Below are positions 27,052-36,833 of a DNA stretch of 64,000 bases, one piece after another. Location of the stretch: assembly GCF_036013745.1 (NCBI RefSeq), contig NZ_CP107880.1, forward strand, positions 3,906,001-3,970,000, read 5' to 3'. The DNA comes from Streptomyces sp. NBC_00483. Its GTDB lineage: Bacteria > Actinomycetota > Actinomycetes > Streptomycetales > Streptomycetaceae. The notes under the pieces were generated by a model. The model had not been told where the DNA came from and searched no databases. It was given only the letters and a program-made list of their open reading frames with translations. A program made the translations under genes and the position numbers. Numbering within the stretch: position 1 is the stretch's first letter; each line of letters begins with the position of its first letter.

Positions 27052-28079
27052 CCAGCTCCAACGAGGCTCTCGCGCAGACCGCGTCGAGCGCCGACGCCGC
27101 GTCCGACTCCACCGAGGAGTCGGGCGCGGCCCGGGGCGCTCAGGGTCGCGGTACGCCGCCGTCGGACACGTCCTGGCGCAGCCGGCTGTACCGCTGGGAC
27201 ATGAAGGCGTCGCCGTACGCGTTCATCGCCCCCTTCTTCATCATCTTCGGTGCCTTCTCGCTTGTGCCGCTGCTCTACACCGCTTGGTACTCGCTGCACA
27301 ACGTGCAGCTGTCGTCCCTCGACAGCCAGACCTGGGCGGGCCTGAAGAACTACACGAACCTGTTCGACTCGGAATTCTTCTGGAACGCCCTGGGGAACAC
27401 GTTCACCATCGGCGTGATCTCCACCGTGCCGCAGTTGATCGTGGCGATCTGGCTCGCCCACATGCTCAACTACCGGCTGCGCGGCTCCATCGTGTGGCGC
27501 GTCGTCATGCTCACCCCGTACGCCACTTCGGTGGCGGCGGCGACGCTCGTGTTCGTCCTGCTGTTCTCGCCGGACAACGGAATGATCAACTGGGCGCTCG
27601 ACCTGGTCGGCATCGACCCGGTCAACTGGCGTGAGTCCGACTGGGGTTCACAACTCGCGGTCTCCTCCATCGTGATCTGGCGGTGGACCGGGTACAACGC
27701 GCTGATCTACCTCGCCGCGATGCAGGCCATCCCGGCCGACCTGTACGAGTCGGCGGCGCTGGACGGCGCGAACCGCTGGCAGCAGTTCCGGCACGTGACC
27801 GTTCCGATGCTGCGGCCGACGATCCTGTTCACCGTCGTCGTCTCCACCATCGGCGCGACCCAACTGTTCGGTGAGCCGCTGCTGTTCGGCGGGGTCAGCG
27901 GCACCAAGGGTGGGTCCCAGCACCAGTACCAGACGCTCGGCCTGTACATGTACGACCAGGGCTGGATCAACGGCAACCTCGGCAAGGCGGCCGCCATCGC
28001 CTGGTCGATGTTCCTGATCCTTTTGGTCATCGCCGCGATCAACCTGTTGATCACCCGACGGCTGAGGAAGGCCCAATGA
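27048..28079 (+). CDS. cebF: Cellobiose ABC transporter permease CebF
   Basis: A 343-residue MalF-type permease starting at the GTG overlapping the cebE stop. An N-terminal tail of about 50 residues rich in Ser, Ala and Glu precedes six predicted membrane spans. The EAA loop is near residues 235-255 (ESAALDGANRWQQFRHVTVP). It ends with ATGA overlap into cebG. It forms the membrane channel with CebG. Confidence 0.93.
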   Translation: MTSSNEALAQTASSADAASDSTEESGAARGAQGRGTPPSDTSWRSRLYRWDMKASPYAFIAPFFIIFGAFSLVPLLYTAWYSLHNVQLSSLDSQTWAGLKNYTNLFDSEFFWNALGNTFTIGVISTVPQLIVAIWLAHMLNYRLRGSIVWRVVMLTPYATSVAAATLVFVLLFSPDNGMINWALDLVGIDPVNWRESDWGSQLAVSSIVIWRWTGYNALIYLAAMQAIPADLYESAALDGANRWQQFRHVTVPMLRPTILFTVVVSTIGATQLFGEPLLFGGVSGTKGGSQHQYQTLGLYMYDQGWINGNLGKAAAIAWSMFLILLVIAAINLLITRRLRKAQ

Positions 28080-28981
28080 CCACCATCAGTGATGTGACGC
28101 CCGGCCGGCTGGCCAAGGAGGGCGCCGGGCCGCCGACCCGCCGACGGATCATGGGCGCGGGCAAGCAGCTGCACGCGGGGCCCATCACCTATGTCTCCCT
28201 GGCCCTGTTCGGCGTGATCTCCCTGGCGCCGCTGCTGTGGACGGTGATCGCGGCGTCCCGTACGAACGCCCGGCTCGCCCAGACGCCGCCGCCGTTCTGG
28301 TTCGGCGGCAATCTGTTCAAGAACCTGGACACCGCCTGGAACCAGGCCGGCATGGGTTCCGCGATGTTCAACACGATCCTCGTGGCGAGCTGCATCACCG
28401 TCGGCACCGTGCTGTTCTCCACGCTCGCGGGATTCGCCTTCGCCAAGCTGAAGTTCCGCTTCTCCTCGACGCTGCTGTTGATGACCATCGGCACGATGAT
28501 GATTCCGCCGCAACTGGCCGTCGTACCGCTGTACTTGTGGATGTCCGACCTGGGCTGGGCCAACCAGCTGCAGACCGTCATCCTGCCGACGCTCGTGTCC
28601 GCCTTCGGCACGTTCTTCATGCGGCAGTACCTGGTGCAGGCGCTGCCGACCGAGCTCATCGAGGCGGCGCGGGTCGACGGGGCGAGCAGTCTGCGGGTGG
28701 TCTGGCATGTGGTGTTCCCCGCGGCGCGGCCCGCGATGGCCGTGCTCGGGCTGCTGACGTTCGTCATGGCCTGGAACGACTTCCTGTGGCCGATCATCGC
28801 GCTCAACCAGGAGAACCCCACGGTGCAGGTCGCGCTGAACGCGCTCGGGACCGGGTACATCCCCGATGACTCGGTGATCATGGCGGGGGCGTTGTTGGGG
28901 ACGTTGCCGTTGCTTGTCGCGTTTCTGCTGTTCGGGAAGCAGATTGTGGGCGGGATCATGCAGGGGGCGGTTAAGGGGTGA
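28076..28981 (+). CDS. cebG: Cellobiose ABC transporter permease CebG
   Basis: A 301-residue MalG-type permease with six predicted membrane spans and an EAA loop (IEAARVDGASSLRVVWHVVF). Start overlaps the cebF stop. A copy of the intergenic repeat follows, then the second CebR box and bglC. Confidence 0.93.
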   Translation: MTTISDVTPGRLAKEGAGPPTRRRIMGAGKQLHAGPITYVSLALFGVISLAPLLWTVIAASRTNARLAQTPPPFWFGGNLFKNLDTAWNQAGMGSAMFNTILVASCITVGTVLFSTLAGFAFAKLKFRFSSTLLLMTIGTMMIPPQLAVVPLYLWMSDLGWANQLQTVILPTLVSAFGTFFMRQYLVQALPTELIEAARVDGASSLRVVWHVVFPAARPAMAVLGLLTFVMAWNDFLWPIIALNQENPTVQVALNALGTGYIPDDSVIMAGALLGTLPLLVAFLLFGKQIVGGIMQGAVKG

Positions 28982-29033
28982 TCACGGGGTGGGCGGGGTG
29001 TTCTCGTTGCGCCCCGCCGCTCCTACGCCTCGG

Positions 29034-29105
29034 GGCTCCGCCCCGGACCCCGCGCCTCAAACGCCGGCGGGGCTGGATCTGCTCAATCGCCGCAGGGGCT
29101 TGATG
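29034..29105. repeat. GC-rich intergenic repeat, copy 3
   Basis: GGGGCTCCGCCCCGGACCCC followed by GCGCCTCAAACGCCGGCGGG and AATCGCCGCAGGGGCTTGAT. It lies between cebG and the bglC operator and is near-identical to other copies. Confidence 0.8.
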
Positions 29106-29145
29106 TGCGCGGCTCGAAGTGCCCGCCCCGTCTGATCACTATCTA

Positions 29146-29159
29146 TGGGAGCGCTCCTA
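29146..29159. promoter_or_regulatory. CebR operator overlapping the bglC start codon
   Basis: TGGGAGCGCTCCTA matches 13 of 14 CebR positions. Its last base is the A of the bglC ATG (29159-29161). Its GGGAG half (29147-29151) is also the natural Shine-Dalgarno site, 7 nt from the start. Confidence 0.85.
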
Positions 29160-30610
29160 TGACCACCACTGACAACACCAGCACCGCCCTCACCGGCGAA
29201 CCCGTCGCGACCCGGTTTCCGGCCGGGTTTCTTTGGGGGGCGGCCACTGCCTCGTATCAGATCGAGGGGGCCGTGCGGGAGGACGGGCGGACGCCGTCGA
29301 TCTGGGACACGTTCAGTCATACGCCGGGGAAGGTGCTGAACGGCGACACGGGGGACGTCGCCGTGGACCACTACCACCGGTGGCGCGACGACGTGCGGCT
29401 CATGGCCGACCTGGGGCTGACCTCCTACCGCTTCTCCGTGGCGTGGCCGCGGGTGCAGCCCACCGGGCGCGGGCCCGCCGTGCAGCGCGGGCTCGACTTC
29501 TACCGTGGGCTCGTGGACGAGCTGCTCGCCAATGAGATCAAGCCCGTGGTGACGCTCTATCACTGGGACCTGCCACAGGAGTTGGAGAACGCGGGCGGCT
29601 GGCCCGAGCGGGACACCGCCTACCGGTTCGCGGAGTACGCGGGGCTCGTCGGCGAGGCGCTCGGCGACCGCGTCGAGAGCTGGGTGACGCTCAACGAGCC
29701 CTGGTGCAGCGCCTTCTTGGGCTACAGCTCCGGGGTGCACGCCCCCGGGCGGACGGACCCGGCGGCCGCCCTGCGCGCGGCGCACCACCTCAACCTCGGT
29801 CACGGGCTTGCCACTTCGGCCCTGCGCGGCGTGCTGCCGGCCCGCGCCAAGGTCGGCATCAGCCTGAACCCGAGCGTGGTCAGGGCGCTCACCGAGAGCC
29901 CCGAGGACCAGAACGCCCGACGCCGGATCGACGCGCTCGCGAACCGGGTCTTCACCGGGCCGCTGCTCAAGGGCGCCTATCCGCGCGACCTCCTCACCGA
30001 CACCGCGGCCATCACGGACTGGTCGTTCGTGCGGGACGGGGACACCGCGGCGATCCACCAGCCGCTCGACTTCATCGGCCTGAACTACTACACGCCGGCC
30101 GTCGTCTCGGCCGCCCGCCCCGAACAGGCGGGCCCCCGCCTCGACGGACACGGCGCCAGCGAGCACACCCCGTGGCCGGGCGCCGACGACGTCGCCTTCC
30201 ACCACGCGCCCGGCGAACTCACCGCCATGAACTGGCCCGTGGACCCGACCGGCCTCACCGACCTGCTCCTCGACCACACCGCTCTCGCGCCGGGCATCCC
30301 GCTCTATGTGACCGAGAACGGGGCGGCGTACGACGATGTGGTCGACGCCGACGGCCGCGTGCACGACCCGGACCGCATCCGCTATCTGCGCTCCCACCTC
30401 GCCGCCGTCCACGACGCCATCGAGCAGGGCGCCGACGTCCGCGGCTACTTCCTCTGGTCGCTGCTCGACAACTTCGAGTGGTCCTACGGATACGGCAAGC
30501 GGTTCGGCGCCGTGTACGTCGACTACGAGACGCAGGAGCGCATCCCGAAGTCCAGCGCCACCTGGTACTCCCAGGTCGCGCGCAGCGGGGGGCTGCCCGC
30601 CGAATCGTGA
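29159..30610 (+). CDS. bglC: Beta-glucosidase, GH1
   Basis: A 483-residue GH1 family enzyme without signal peptide, so it is intracellular and cleaves imported cellobiose and cellotriose to glucose. Acid/base Glu180 lies in TLNEPW and nucleophile Glu386 in YVTENGAAY. Other conserved segments are [27 protein letters not shown] and [16 protein letters not shown]. The chosen ATG fits the ribosome site and GH1 length; the frame extends 18 codons upstream but covers the CebR box. Confidence 0.94.
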   Translation: MTTTDNTSTALTGEPVATRFPAGFLWGAATASYQIEGAVREDGRTPSIWDTFSHTPGKVLNGDTGDVAVDHYHRWRDDVRLMADLGLTSYRFSVAWPRVQPTGRGPAVQRGLDFYRGLVDELLANEIKPVVTLYHWDLPQELENAGGWPERDTAYRFAEYAGLVGEALGDRVESWVTLNEPWCSAFLGYSSGVHAPGRTDPAAALRAAHHLNLGHGLATSALRGVLPARAKVGISLNPSVVRALTESPEDQNARRRIDALANRVFTGPLLKGAYPRDLLTDTAAITDWSFVRDGDTAAIHQPLDFIGLNYYTPAVVSAARPEQAGPRLDGHGASEHTPWPGADDVAFHHAPGELTAMNWPVDPTGLTDLLLDHTALAPGIPLYVTENGAAYDDVVDADGRVHDPDRIRYLRSHLAAVHDAIEQGADVRGYFLWSLLDNFEWSYGYGKRFGAVYVDYETQERIPKSSATWYSQVARSGGLPAES

Positions 30611-30625
30611 CCCCCGGCGGGCAGT

Positions 30626-30672
30626 GGGCCGGTGCGCGTCGCGTGGCAGCGGCGGGCACCGGCCCTTAGCTT
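30626..30672 (+). terminator. Terminator after bglC
   Basis: GGGCCGGTGC (30626-30635) and GCACCGGCCC (30656-30665) form a 10-bp stem with a 20-nt loop, followed by a short T-containing tail. It separates the ceb operon from the AspT genes. Confidence 0.6.
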
Positions 30673-30717
30673 TCCCGTATGCCCGATATCAACCAATACG
30701 AGCGGTCCTGAAGCGCC

Positions 30718-32394
30718 ATGGGTGTTCTCAAGGACCATCCGGAACTCGTCCTGTTCGTGAGCCTCGCGCTCGGCTACCTCGTGGGGAAGCTGCGCGTGGG
30801 GCCGCTGACGTTGGGCGGCATCTGCGGGACGCTGATCGTCTCGCTGCTGCTCGGGGCCTGGACCAAGGCCCATGTCTCCGACGACGTGAAGACCGTGTTC
30901 TTCGCGCTGTTCATCTTCGCGCTCGGCTACATGGCCGGGCCGCAGTTCTTCCGCAACCTCAACAAGAAGAGCCTGCGCTTCTTCGTGCTGTGCGGCATCG
31001 AGCTGGTCTGTGTCATCGGCATCGCGCTCGGCCTGGCGAGCTGGTTCGACCTGGACGTCGGCACGGCCTCCGGCATCCTGGCCGGCGCCGCCACCGAGTC
31101 CGCGGTCGTCGGCACGGCCACCGAGTCCATCGGCAAGCTCAGCAACCTCACGGCCGCTCAGATCACCGAGTACCAGGGCAACGTCGCCACCGCGTACACG
31201 GTCTGCTACCTCTTCGGCCTGATCACGATCGTGCTCTACACGAGCCAGATCATGCCGATGATGATGCGCATCAACCTGCGCGACGCCGCCCGTGAGCTGT
31301 GGGAGCGCACGCGCAGCAAGGGCAGCCTGGAGGCGGACGAGCGCCCCGCCCTGCCGGGCATGGTGGGCCGCACGTACCTGGTGACGACGGCCGACGGACG
31401 TACGGTCGGGGACCTTCAGTCCTCGCTCGGCGAGCGCGTCACCGTCGAGTCGGTCAAGCGCGGCAGCAAGGTCCTCGACGTCGCGCCCGGCCTGGAGCTC
31501 ACCCTCTCCGACCTGGTGCTCCTGGTCGGCCGCCGGGCGAACGTGATCGACGCGGGCCGGGTCATCGGCCCGGAGACGCCGGGCGTGCCGGGGCTCGACT
31601 CGCCGCTCGCCTCCCGCGAGGTCTCGGTCACCGACAAGGCGCTGGACGGGAAGTCCGTCGACGAGCTGCAGAAGGCGTACCCCGAGTTCTACAAGGACGG
31701 CGTCTACGTCACCGACATCACCCGCGGCGACCAGGACATGCCCGCCAACGGGGACACGGTGCTGCACCGCGGCGACGTGGTGACCCTGGTGGGCGCCCGC
31801 TCGGGCCTGAACAAGCTGGTCGCCAGGATCGGCTCGGTCGTCAAGAACGACGCCACCGACTTCATCTACCTGGGGCTCGGCATCGCGGCCGGTTCACTGC
31901 TCGGGCAGGTCGTGGTGAAGTTCGGCGACATCCCGATGTCGCTCGGCACCGGCGGCGGCTGTCTGATCTCGGGGCTGCTGTTCGGCTGGTTCCGCTCGCG
32001 CTCGCAGACCTTCGGCGCGTTCCCGCCGCAGGCCGCCTCGACGATCAAGGACATGGGGCTCGCGGTCTTCATCGCCTGCACGGGCCTCGTCTCCGGGCCG
32101 CAGGCCTGGCCGCTGATCAAGGAGTACGGGGCGCTGCTGCCGTTCGCCGGGATCGCGATGGTGCTGATCCCCGCGACGATCTCACTGTTCGTCGGCCGCA
32201 AGCTCCTCAAGATCGAGAAACCGCTCCTGATCGGAGCCATCGCGGGACAGCAGTGCTCGACCCCCGCGATCACCGCCGTCACCCAGGTGGCGCAGTCGTC
32301 CGTGCCGATGCTCGGCTACACGATCACGTACGCCCTCTCCAACTTCCTGCTCCCGCTGACGGGCCCCGTGCTCGTCGGCATCCTCGGCAACTGA
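30718..32394 (+). CDS. AspT-type aspartate:alanine antiporter, first copy
   Basis: A 558-residue member of the aspartate:alanine exchanger (AAE, YidE/AspT) family. Predicted membrane helices fill about 10-190 and 385-555. The cytoplasmic middle (about 215-370) has two TrkA-C-like regulatory domains (LVTTADGRTVGDLQSSLG, KALDGKSVDELQKAYPEF). Repeat signatures GAATESAVVGTATESIG and GGGCLISGLLFGWFRSRS are visible. The family exchanges aspartate in for alanine out. Next come a second paralogue (16 bp) and aspartate 4-decarboxylase, so the substrate pair is strongly suggested. Confidence 0.88.
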   Translation: MGVLKDHPELVLFVSLALGYLVGKLRVGPLTLGGICGTLIVSLLLGAWTKAHVSDDVKTVFFALFIFALGYMAGPQFFRNLNKKSLRFFVLCGIELVCVIGIALGLASWFDLDVGTASGILAGAATESAVVGTATESIGKLSNLTAAQITEYQGNVATAYTVCYLFGLITIVLYTSQIMPMMMRINLRDAARELWERTRSKGSLEADERPALPGMVGRTYLVTTADGRTVGDLQSSLGERVTVESVKRGSKVLDVAPGLELTLSDLVLLVGRRANVIDAGRVIGPETPGVPGLDSPLASREVSVTDKALDGKSVDELQKAYPEFYKDGVYVTDITRGDQDMPANGDTVLHRGDVVTLVGARSGLNKLVARIGSVVKNDATDFIYLGLGIAAGSLLGQVVVKFGDIPMSLGTGGGCLISGLLFGWFRSRSQTFGAFPPQAASTIKDMGLAVFIACTGLVSGPQAWPLIKEYGALLPFAGIAMVLIPATISLFVGRKLLKIEKPLLIGAIAGQQCSTPAITAVTQVAQSSVPMLGYTITYALSNFLLPLTGPVLVGILGN

Positions 32395-32410
32395 GAGGGC
32401 GGTTCACGAC

Positions 32411-34114
32411 GTGATCGACTTCCTCAACCGGAACATCTTCCAGCCCTATCCGGAACTCCTGATCTTCCTCACGGTCGCCTTCGGCTTCCTGTTCGGGAAG
32501 ATCCGCTACAAGGCCATCGCGCTCGGCGCCGTCACCGGCTGCCTCATCGCGGGCCTGATCCTCGGCGCCTGGACCGAGGTCGAGATCAACGGCACGGTGA
32601 AGAGCCTGTTCTTCGTCATGTTCCTGTTCGCCCTCGGCTACAAGGTCGGCCCGCAGTTCTTCCGCGGCCTCAAGACGGACGGCCTGCCGCAGGTCCTCAA
32701 CGCCGTCGTGGTCTGCGTGTCCGGCCTGCTGATCTGCTGGGTCTTCGCGGCGATGCTCGGCTACGGCCCCGGGCTCTCGGCCGGACTGCTCGGCGGCGCG
32801 CTCACCCAGTCCGCGGTCATCGGTGTCGCGCAGGACGCCATCGGCACGCTGCCGGGCCTGTCCTCCGGGGCGGCCAAGAACGAGGAGAACCTCGTCGCGA
32901 TCGGCTACGCGGTGACGTATCCGCTCGGCACCATCCTGTGCGCGATCCTGCTCGCCACGATCCTGCCGAAGCTCTACAAGAAGGACCTAGCCGCCGAATC
33001 GGCCCAGCTCGCCAAGGAGTTGGACGCGCCCGAGAGCGACCCGGACCTGGCCGAGGGCTACTACGAGGTGGTGCTGCGCGCCTACACCATCGAGCGCCCC
33101 GACATCGTCGGCCGCACCATCGACGACTTCGAGAACCAGCAGAAGGAGCTCGGCCACCGCATCTACATCACGCGGGTGCGCCGCGACGGGCAGATCCTCG
33201 ACCACACCCAGCGGACCGCGCTGCGCGAGGGCGACGTCGTCGCGCTCAGCGCGCTGCGCGGCTCGCTCGTCGACTACGACGCCCGCACCCACATCGGCAT
33301 GGAGACCGACGATGTGGAGCTGCTCGGCTACGAGACGGAGTCGCTGCACGTGGTGGCGTCCGAGAAGGCCCAACTGGGCAGGACCGTCGCGGAGTTGAGG
33401 CGCGAGCCGTTCATGGTCGGCGTCTACGTCGACAAGATCTACCGCTCGGGCGCCGAGTTCCCCTACCGCCTCTCCACGAAGATCGAGCGCGGTGACACGC
33501 TGATCCTCACCGGGCCCAAGCGCCTCGTGGACCCGGCGGGCGCGGCCATCGGCAAGCCGGTCCCCACCTCGTTCGCCACCGACATGATCTGGGTCGGCAT
33601 CGGCATCTTCCTCGGCGGCTGCATCGGCATCCCGGCGCTCACCGTCTCGGGCGTCCCGATCTCGCTCTCCACCTCCGGTGGCGCGCTCATCATGGGCCTG
33701 ATCTTCGGCTACATCCGCGGCAAGTACCCGACGTACGGCAATGTGCCGCCCGGCGCCCAGTGGTTCATGGACACGCTCGGCCTGTGCATGTTCGTCGCGA
33801 TCGTCGGCATCAACGCGGGGCCGAGCTTCACCTCGGGTCTGTCCGAGGCCGGTTGGGGACTGCTGCTCTTCGGCGCGGTCGCCACCGTCGTCCCCCTCCT
33901 GATCGGCTTCCTCTTCGGCCACTACGTGCAGAAGATCCGCTTCCCGATCCTGATGGGCGTCCTCGCCGGCGGCCAGACCACCACCGCGGCGATCGGCGCG
34001 ATCAACGAGTCCTCCCGCTCCCAGGTGCCGACGCTCGGCTACACGATCCCGTACGCGGTCGGCAACGTGCTCCTGACCATCTGGGGCGCCGTGATCGTCC
34101 TGCTCCAACACTGA
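32411..34114 (+). CDS. AspT-type aspartate:alanine antiporter, second copy
   Basis: A 567-residue AAE-family transporter from a GTG, clearly related to but diverged from the preceding gene (FLFGKIRYKAIALGAVTGCL; GGALTQSAVIGVAQDAIG replaces the GAATESAV repeat). Same layout: helices about 10-190, two TrkA-C-like domains about 220-375, helices about 395-565. The end GYTIPYAVGNVLLTIWGA matches the family. It lies 28 bp before aspD. Two adjacent paralogues could form a hetero-oligomer or serve different exchange directions. Confidence 0.88.
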   Translation: MIDFLNRNIFQPYPELLIFLTVAFGFLFGKIRYKAIALGAVTGCLIAGLILGAWTEVEINGTVKSLFFVMFLFALGYKVGPQFFRGLKTDGLPQVLNAVVVCVSGLLICWVFAAMLGYGPGLSAGLLGGALTQSAVIGVAQDAIGTLPGLSSGAAKNEENLVAIGYAVTYPLGTILCAILLATILPKLYKKDLAAESAQLAKELDAPESDPDLAEGYYEVVLRAYTIERPDIVGRTIDDFENQQKELGHRIYITRVRRDGQILDHTQRTALREGDVVALSALRGSLVDYDARTHIGMETDDVELLGYETESLHVVASEKAQLGRTVAELRREPFMVGVYVDKIYRSGAEFPYRLSTKIERGDTLILTGPKRLVDPAGAAIGKPVPTSFATDMIWVGIGIFLGGCIGIPALTVSGVPISLSTSGGALIMGLIFGYIRGKYPTYGNVPPGAQWFMDTLGLCMFVAIVGINAGPSFTSGLSEAGWGLLLFGAVATVVPLLIGFLFGHYVQKIRFPILMGVLAGGQTTTAAIGAINESSRSQVPTLGYTIPYAVGNVLLTIWGAVIVLLQH

Positions 34115-34142
34115 GCCCCCGCACCGCACTTAAGGACCCCTC

Positions 34143-35795
34143 ATGACCAAGACGACGTTCACGCGCGAAGAGATCCAGCAGTACGCCCAGCTCTCCCCCT
34201 TCGAGCTGAAGAACATCTTCATCGACCTCGCCGAGCAGGCGCAGGCCGACAAGCCCGGCCAGAAGGAGAAGTCGAGCCGCCAGATGCTCAACGCGGGCCG
34301 CGGCAACCCGAACTGGATCGCCACGGGTCCCCGCGAGGCGTACTACGCGCTCGGCTACTTCGCCCTCGAGGAGTCGCGGCGCGTGTGGACCGCCGACAAC
34401 CTCGGCGGGATGCCGGAGAAGCACGGCGCGTACGAGCGCTTCGACGCGTTCGTACGCCGCCACCCCGACCTGCCGGGCATCGAACTGCTCGCCCAGTGCG
34501 TCCAGCACGGCATCCAGCGCTTCGGGTTCGACAAGGACGAGTGGGTGCACGAGCTGACGGACGGCATCACGGGCGACAACTACCCGGTGCCCGACCGCAT
34601 GTTGACCCATGGCGAGCAGGTGGTGCGCGGCTACCTCGCGGACGAGATGTTCGACAAGAAGGCGCCCGCGGACAACAACTTGTCGCTGTTCGCCACCGAG
34701 GGCGGCACGGCGGCCATGTGCTACATCTTCGACTCCCTCATGAAGAACGGGCTGTTGAAGAAGGGCGACAAGATCGCGCTGATGGTCCCGGTCTTCACTC
34801 CGTACATCGAGATCGCCGAGCTCGACACCTACGAGTTCGACGTCACGTACATCTCGGCCAGCAAGTTCGCGGAGACGGGCGTGCGCGAGTGGCGGTACCC
34901 GGAGGAGGAGGTCGCCAAGCTGGAGGACCCGGAGATCAAGCTGGTCTGCCTGGTCAACCCCTCCAACCCGCCCTCCCTGGCGCTGAGCACCCGGGTCGCG
35001 AACCAGATCAAGGAGATCGTCGCGGCGAAGAACCCGAACCTGCTGCTCGTCACCGACGACGTGTACGGCACGTTCGTCGAGGGCTTCCGCTCGATCGCCG
35101 CCGACCTGCCGCGCAACACCCTGCTCGTCTACTCGTACTCGAAGCACTACGGGTGCACGGGCTGGCGGCTCGGCGTGATCGGGCTGCACGACGACAACAT
35201 CATCGACGAGCGGATCGCCCAGCTCCCCCAGGAGGAGAAGGACCGCCTCAACAAGCGGTACGGCTCGCTCACCCTGGAGCCGGAGAAGATCAGGTTCATC
35301 GACCGGCTCGTCGCGGACTCCCGGCAGGTGGCGCTCAACCACACGGCGGGCCTGTCACTGCCGCAACAGGTGATGATGACGCTCTTCTCCCTGTTCGACA
35401 TGCTGGAGGAGGGCCAGGCGTACAAGGAGAAGATCCGCTCCATCGTCCACCAGCGCCTCGACCTGCTCCTCGAAGGCGCCCAGATGAAGATCCACGAGGA
35501 TCCCCACCGGGCCGCCTACTACATCGAGCTGGACCTCCTCGCCGAGGCCGAACGCGTCCACGGCAAGGAATTCGCGGACTACCTGGAGAAGAACTACGAG
35601 CCGGTCGACGCCCTGTTCCGGCTCGCCCAGCAGACGGGCGTGGTGCTCCTCAACGGCGGCGGCTTCGAGGGCCCCACGTGGTCCGTCCGCGTCTCGCTGG
35701 CCAACCTCGACAACCTCGACTACCTGAAGATCGGCCACCACCTGCGTGGCATCTTCAACGACTACGCGGAGGAGTGGCGGACCGCGAAGGCGTGA
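34143..35795 (+). CDS. aspD: Aspartate 4-decarboxylase (bifunctional aspartate aminotransferase)
   Basis: A 550-residue PLP enzyme of the AspD family, which releases CO2 from aspartate to give alanine. The length (530-550) separates it from the shorter plain aminotransferases. The PLP lysine is Lys334 in SYSKHYGCTGWRLG. FVEGFRSIAADLPRNTLLVY and NPSNPPSLALSTRVANQIKE are also typical. It is preceded 28 bp by two AspT-like antiporters. Together they would import aspartate, decarboxylate it with uptake of a proton, and export alanine, generating proton-motive force and raising internal pH. Confidence 0.92.
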   Translation: MTKTTFTREEIQQYAQLSPFELKNIFIDLAEQAQADKPGQKEKSSRQMLNAGRGNPNWIATGPREAYYALGYFALEESRRVWTADNLGGMPEKHGAYERFDAFVRRHPDLPGIELLAQCVQHGIQRFGFDKDEWVHELTDGITGDNYPVPDRMLTHGEQVVRGYLADEMFDKKAPADNNLSLFATEGGTAAMCYIFDSLMKNGLLKKGDKIALMVPVFTPYIEIAELDTYEFDVTYISASKFAETGVREWRYPEEEVAKLEDPEIKLVCLVNPSNPPSLALSTRVANQIKEIVAAKNPNLLLVTDDVYGTFVEGFRSIAADLPRNTLLVYSYSKHYGCTGWRLGVIGLHDDNIIDERIAQLPQEEKDRLNKRYGSLTLEPEKIRFIDRLVADSRQVALNHTAGLSLPQQVMMTLFSLFDMLEEGQAYKEKIRSIVHQRLDLLLEGAQMKIHEDPHRAAYYIELDLLAEAERVHGKEFADYLEKNYEPVDALFRLAQQTGVVLLNGGGFEGPTWSVRVSLANLDNLDYLKIGHHLRGIFNDYAEEWRTAKA

Positions 35796-35804
35796 CCCCA
35801 GGGG

Positions 35805-36833
35805 TCAGTTGAACGAGGCGAACGCCTTCTGGAAGGCGTTCGCCTCCTGCTCCACCGAGCTGCACGTCGGCTGCGCCGAGTCGGAGGCCCCGCCCTCGCA
35901 CGCCTTGTCGCGGGTCGCCGACCACATCGACAGGCCGCCGAGGCCCTTCTCCTTCGCGAAGGAGACGAGCTGGGTGGCGTCCTCGACCTTGAAGACCTCG
36001 GACGAGACGTCGTTGACACCGATCATCGGGGTGATCGCGACGGCCTTCCAGGCATCCGCGTCCGACAGGCCGAGCGCCGACTTCACCTGCGCCTGCGTGG
36101 CGGTCGCCGCCTGCTCGGCGTAGTCGCCCATGTCGCCGCTGTACGACGCCCCGTAGTCCATCGCCATGATGTTGACGAGGTCGGGCGAGGCGCCGTTGTC
36201 CTTGGCGTTCTTGAGGAAGTTCACGCCGTCCTGGGTGAGGCCCTCGGGCATCACCGGCAGCGTCACCGACACGTTCAGGTCGGGGTTGTTCTTCTGCAGC
36301 GTCGCGATCGCCTCGGCGCGCTCGGTGTTGGCGGCCGTGTCGGGCAGCGCGCCGCCCTCGATGTCGAAGTCGACCTTGGTGAGGTCGAACTGGTCGATGA
36401 CCTTCTGGTACGCCGCCGCGAGGTCGCCCGCCGAGGAGCAGGCCTGCGCCAGCTCGGTGCCGGACGCGCCACCGAAGGAGACCCGTACGTCACCGCCCGC
36501 CGACCTCAAGTCACCTATCTGCGAAGCGACTTCGTCACTGCCGAGGTCGGTGACGCCGCCCCACTTCGGGGCGCAGTCGCCGCCGGAGGTGATGAAGGCG
36601 AGGTTGAACTCCTTGACGCCGGTGGCCTTGGAGGAGTCGACCAGATCGAACTTCGGCTGCAACGAGGTGTCGACGTACGGAGCGAAAGTGGCGCCCGCGT
36701 CCGCGTCCGTCACTTCGGCGGACGCGCCTGAGGCGAAGAGGAACGCGCCGCCACCCACGAGAGCGGCGGCCACGACACCGCCCACCGCCTTCTTCCTGCC
36801 GCTGATCCTGCGCCGGTGCATGCTGCTGCTCAT
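35805..36833 (-). CDS. Secreted chitinase-like GH18 protein
   Basis: A 342-residue protein with an N-terminal signal peptide (about 15-39, ending ASGASA). The GH18 fold includes the DFDIE active-site segment (Asp155, Asp157, Glu159), SFGGASGTELAQACSSAG and MAMDYGASYSGDMGDYAEQA; no separate chitin-binding domain is visible. The first Asp of the DxxDxDxE motif is Thr here. It probably cleaves chitin or related beta-1,4-GlcNAc polymers outside the cell. The ATG at 36831-36833 is used. It lies downstream of and on the same strand as a sensor kinase. Confidence 0.88.
   Translation of the reverse strand: MSSSMHRRRISGRKKAVGGVVAAALVGGGAFLFASGASAEVTDADAGATFAPYVDTSLQPKFDLVDSSKATGVKEFNLAFITSGGDCAPKWGGVTDLGSDEVASQIGDLRSAGGDVRVSFGGASGTELAQACSSAGDLAAAYQKVIDQFDLTKVDFDIEGGALPDTAANTERAEAIATLQKNNPDLNVSVTLPVMPEGLTQDGVNFLKNAKDNGASPDLVNIMAMDYGASYSGDMGDYAEQAATATQAQVKSALGLSDADAWKAVAITPMIGVNDVSSEVFKVEDATQLVSFAKEKGLGGLSMWSATRDKACEGGASDSAQPTCSSVEQEANAFQKAFASFN
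35815..35846. terminator. Perfect 15-bp hairpin inside the end of the chitinase gene
   Basis: GAGGCGAACGCCTTC (35815-35829) is followed by TG and its exact reverse complement (35832-35846). It encodes the last residues of the chitinase and lies 20-51 bp past the aspD stop. The aspD and chitinase stops are only 9 bp apart and convergent, so this may serve both as terminator. Loop length of 2 means some end pairs will open. Confidence 0.55.
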
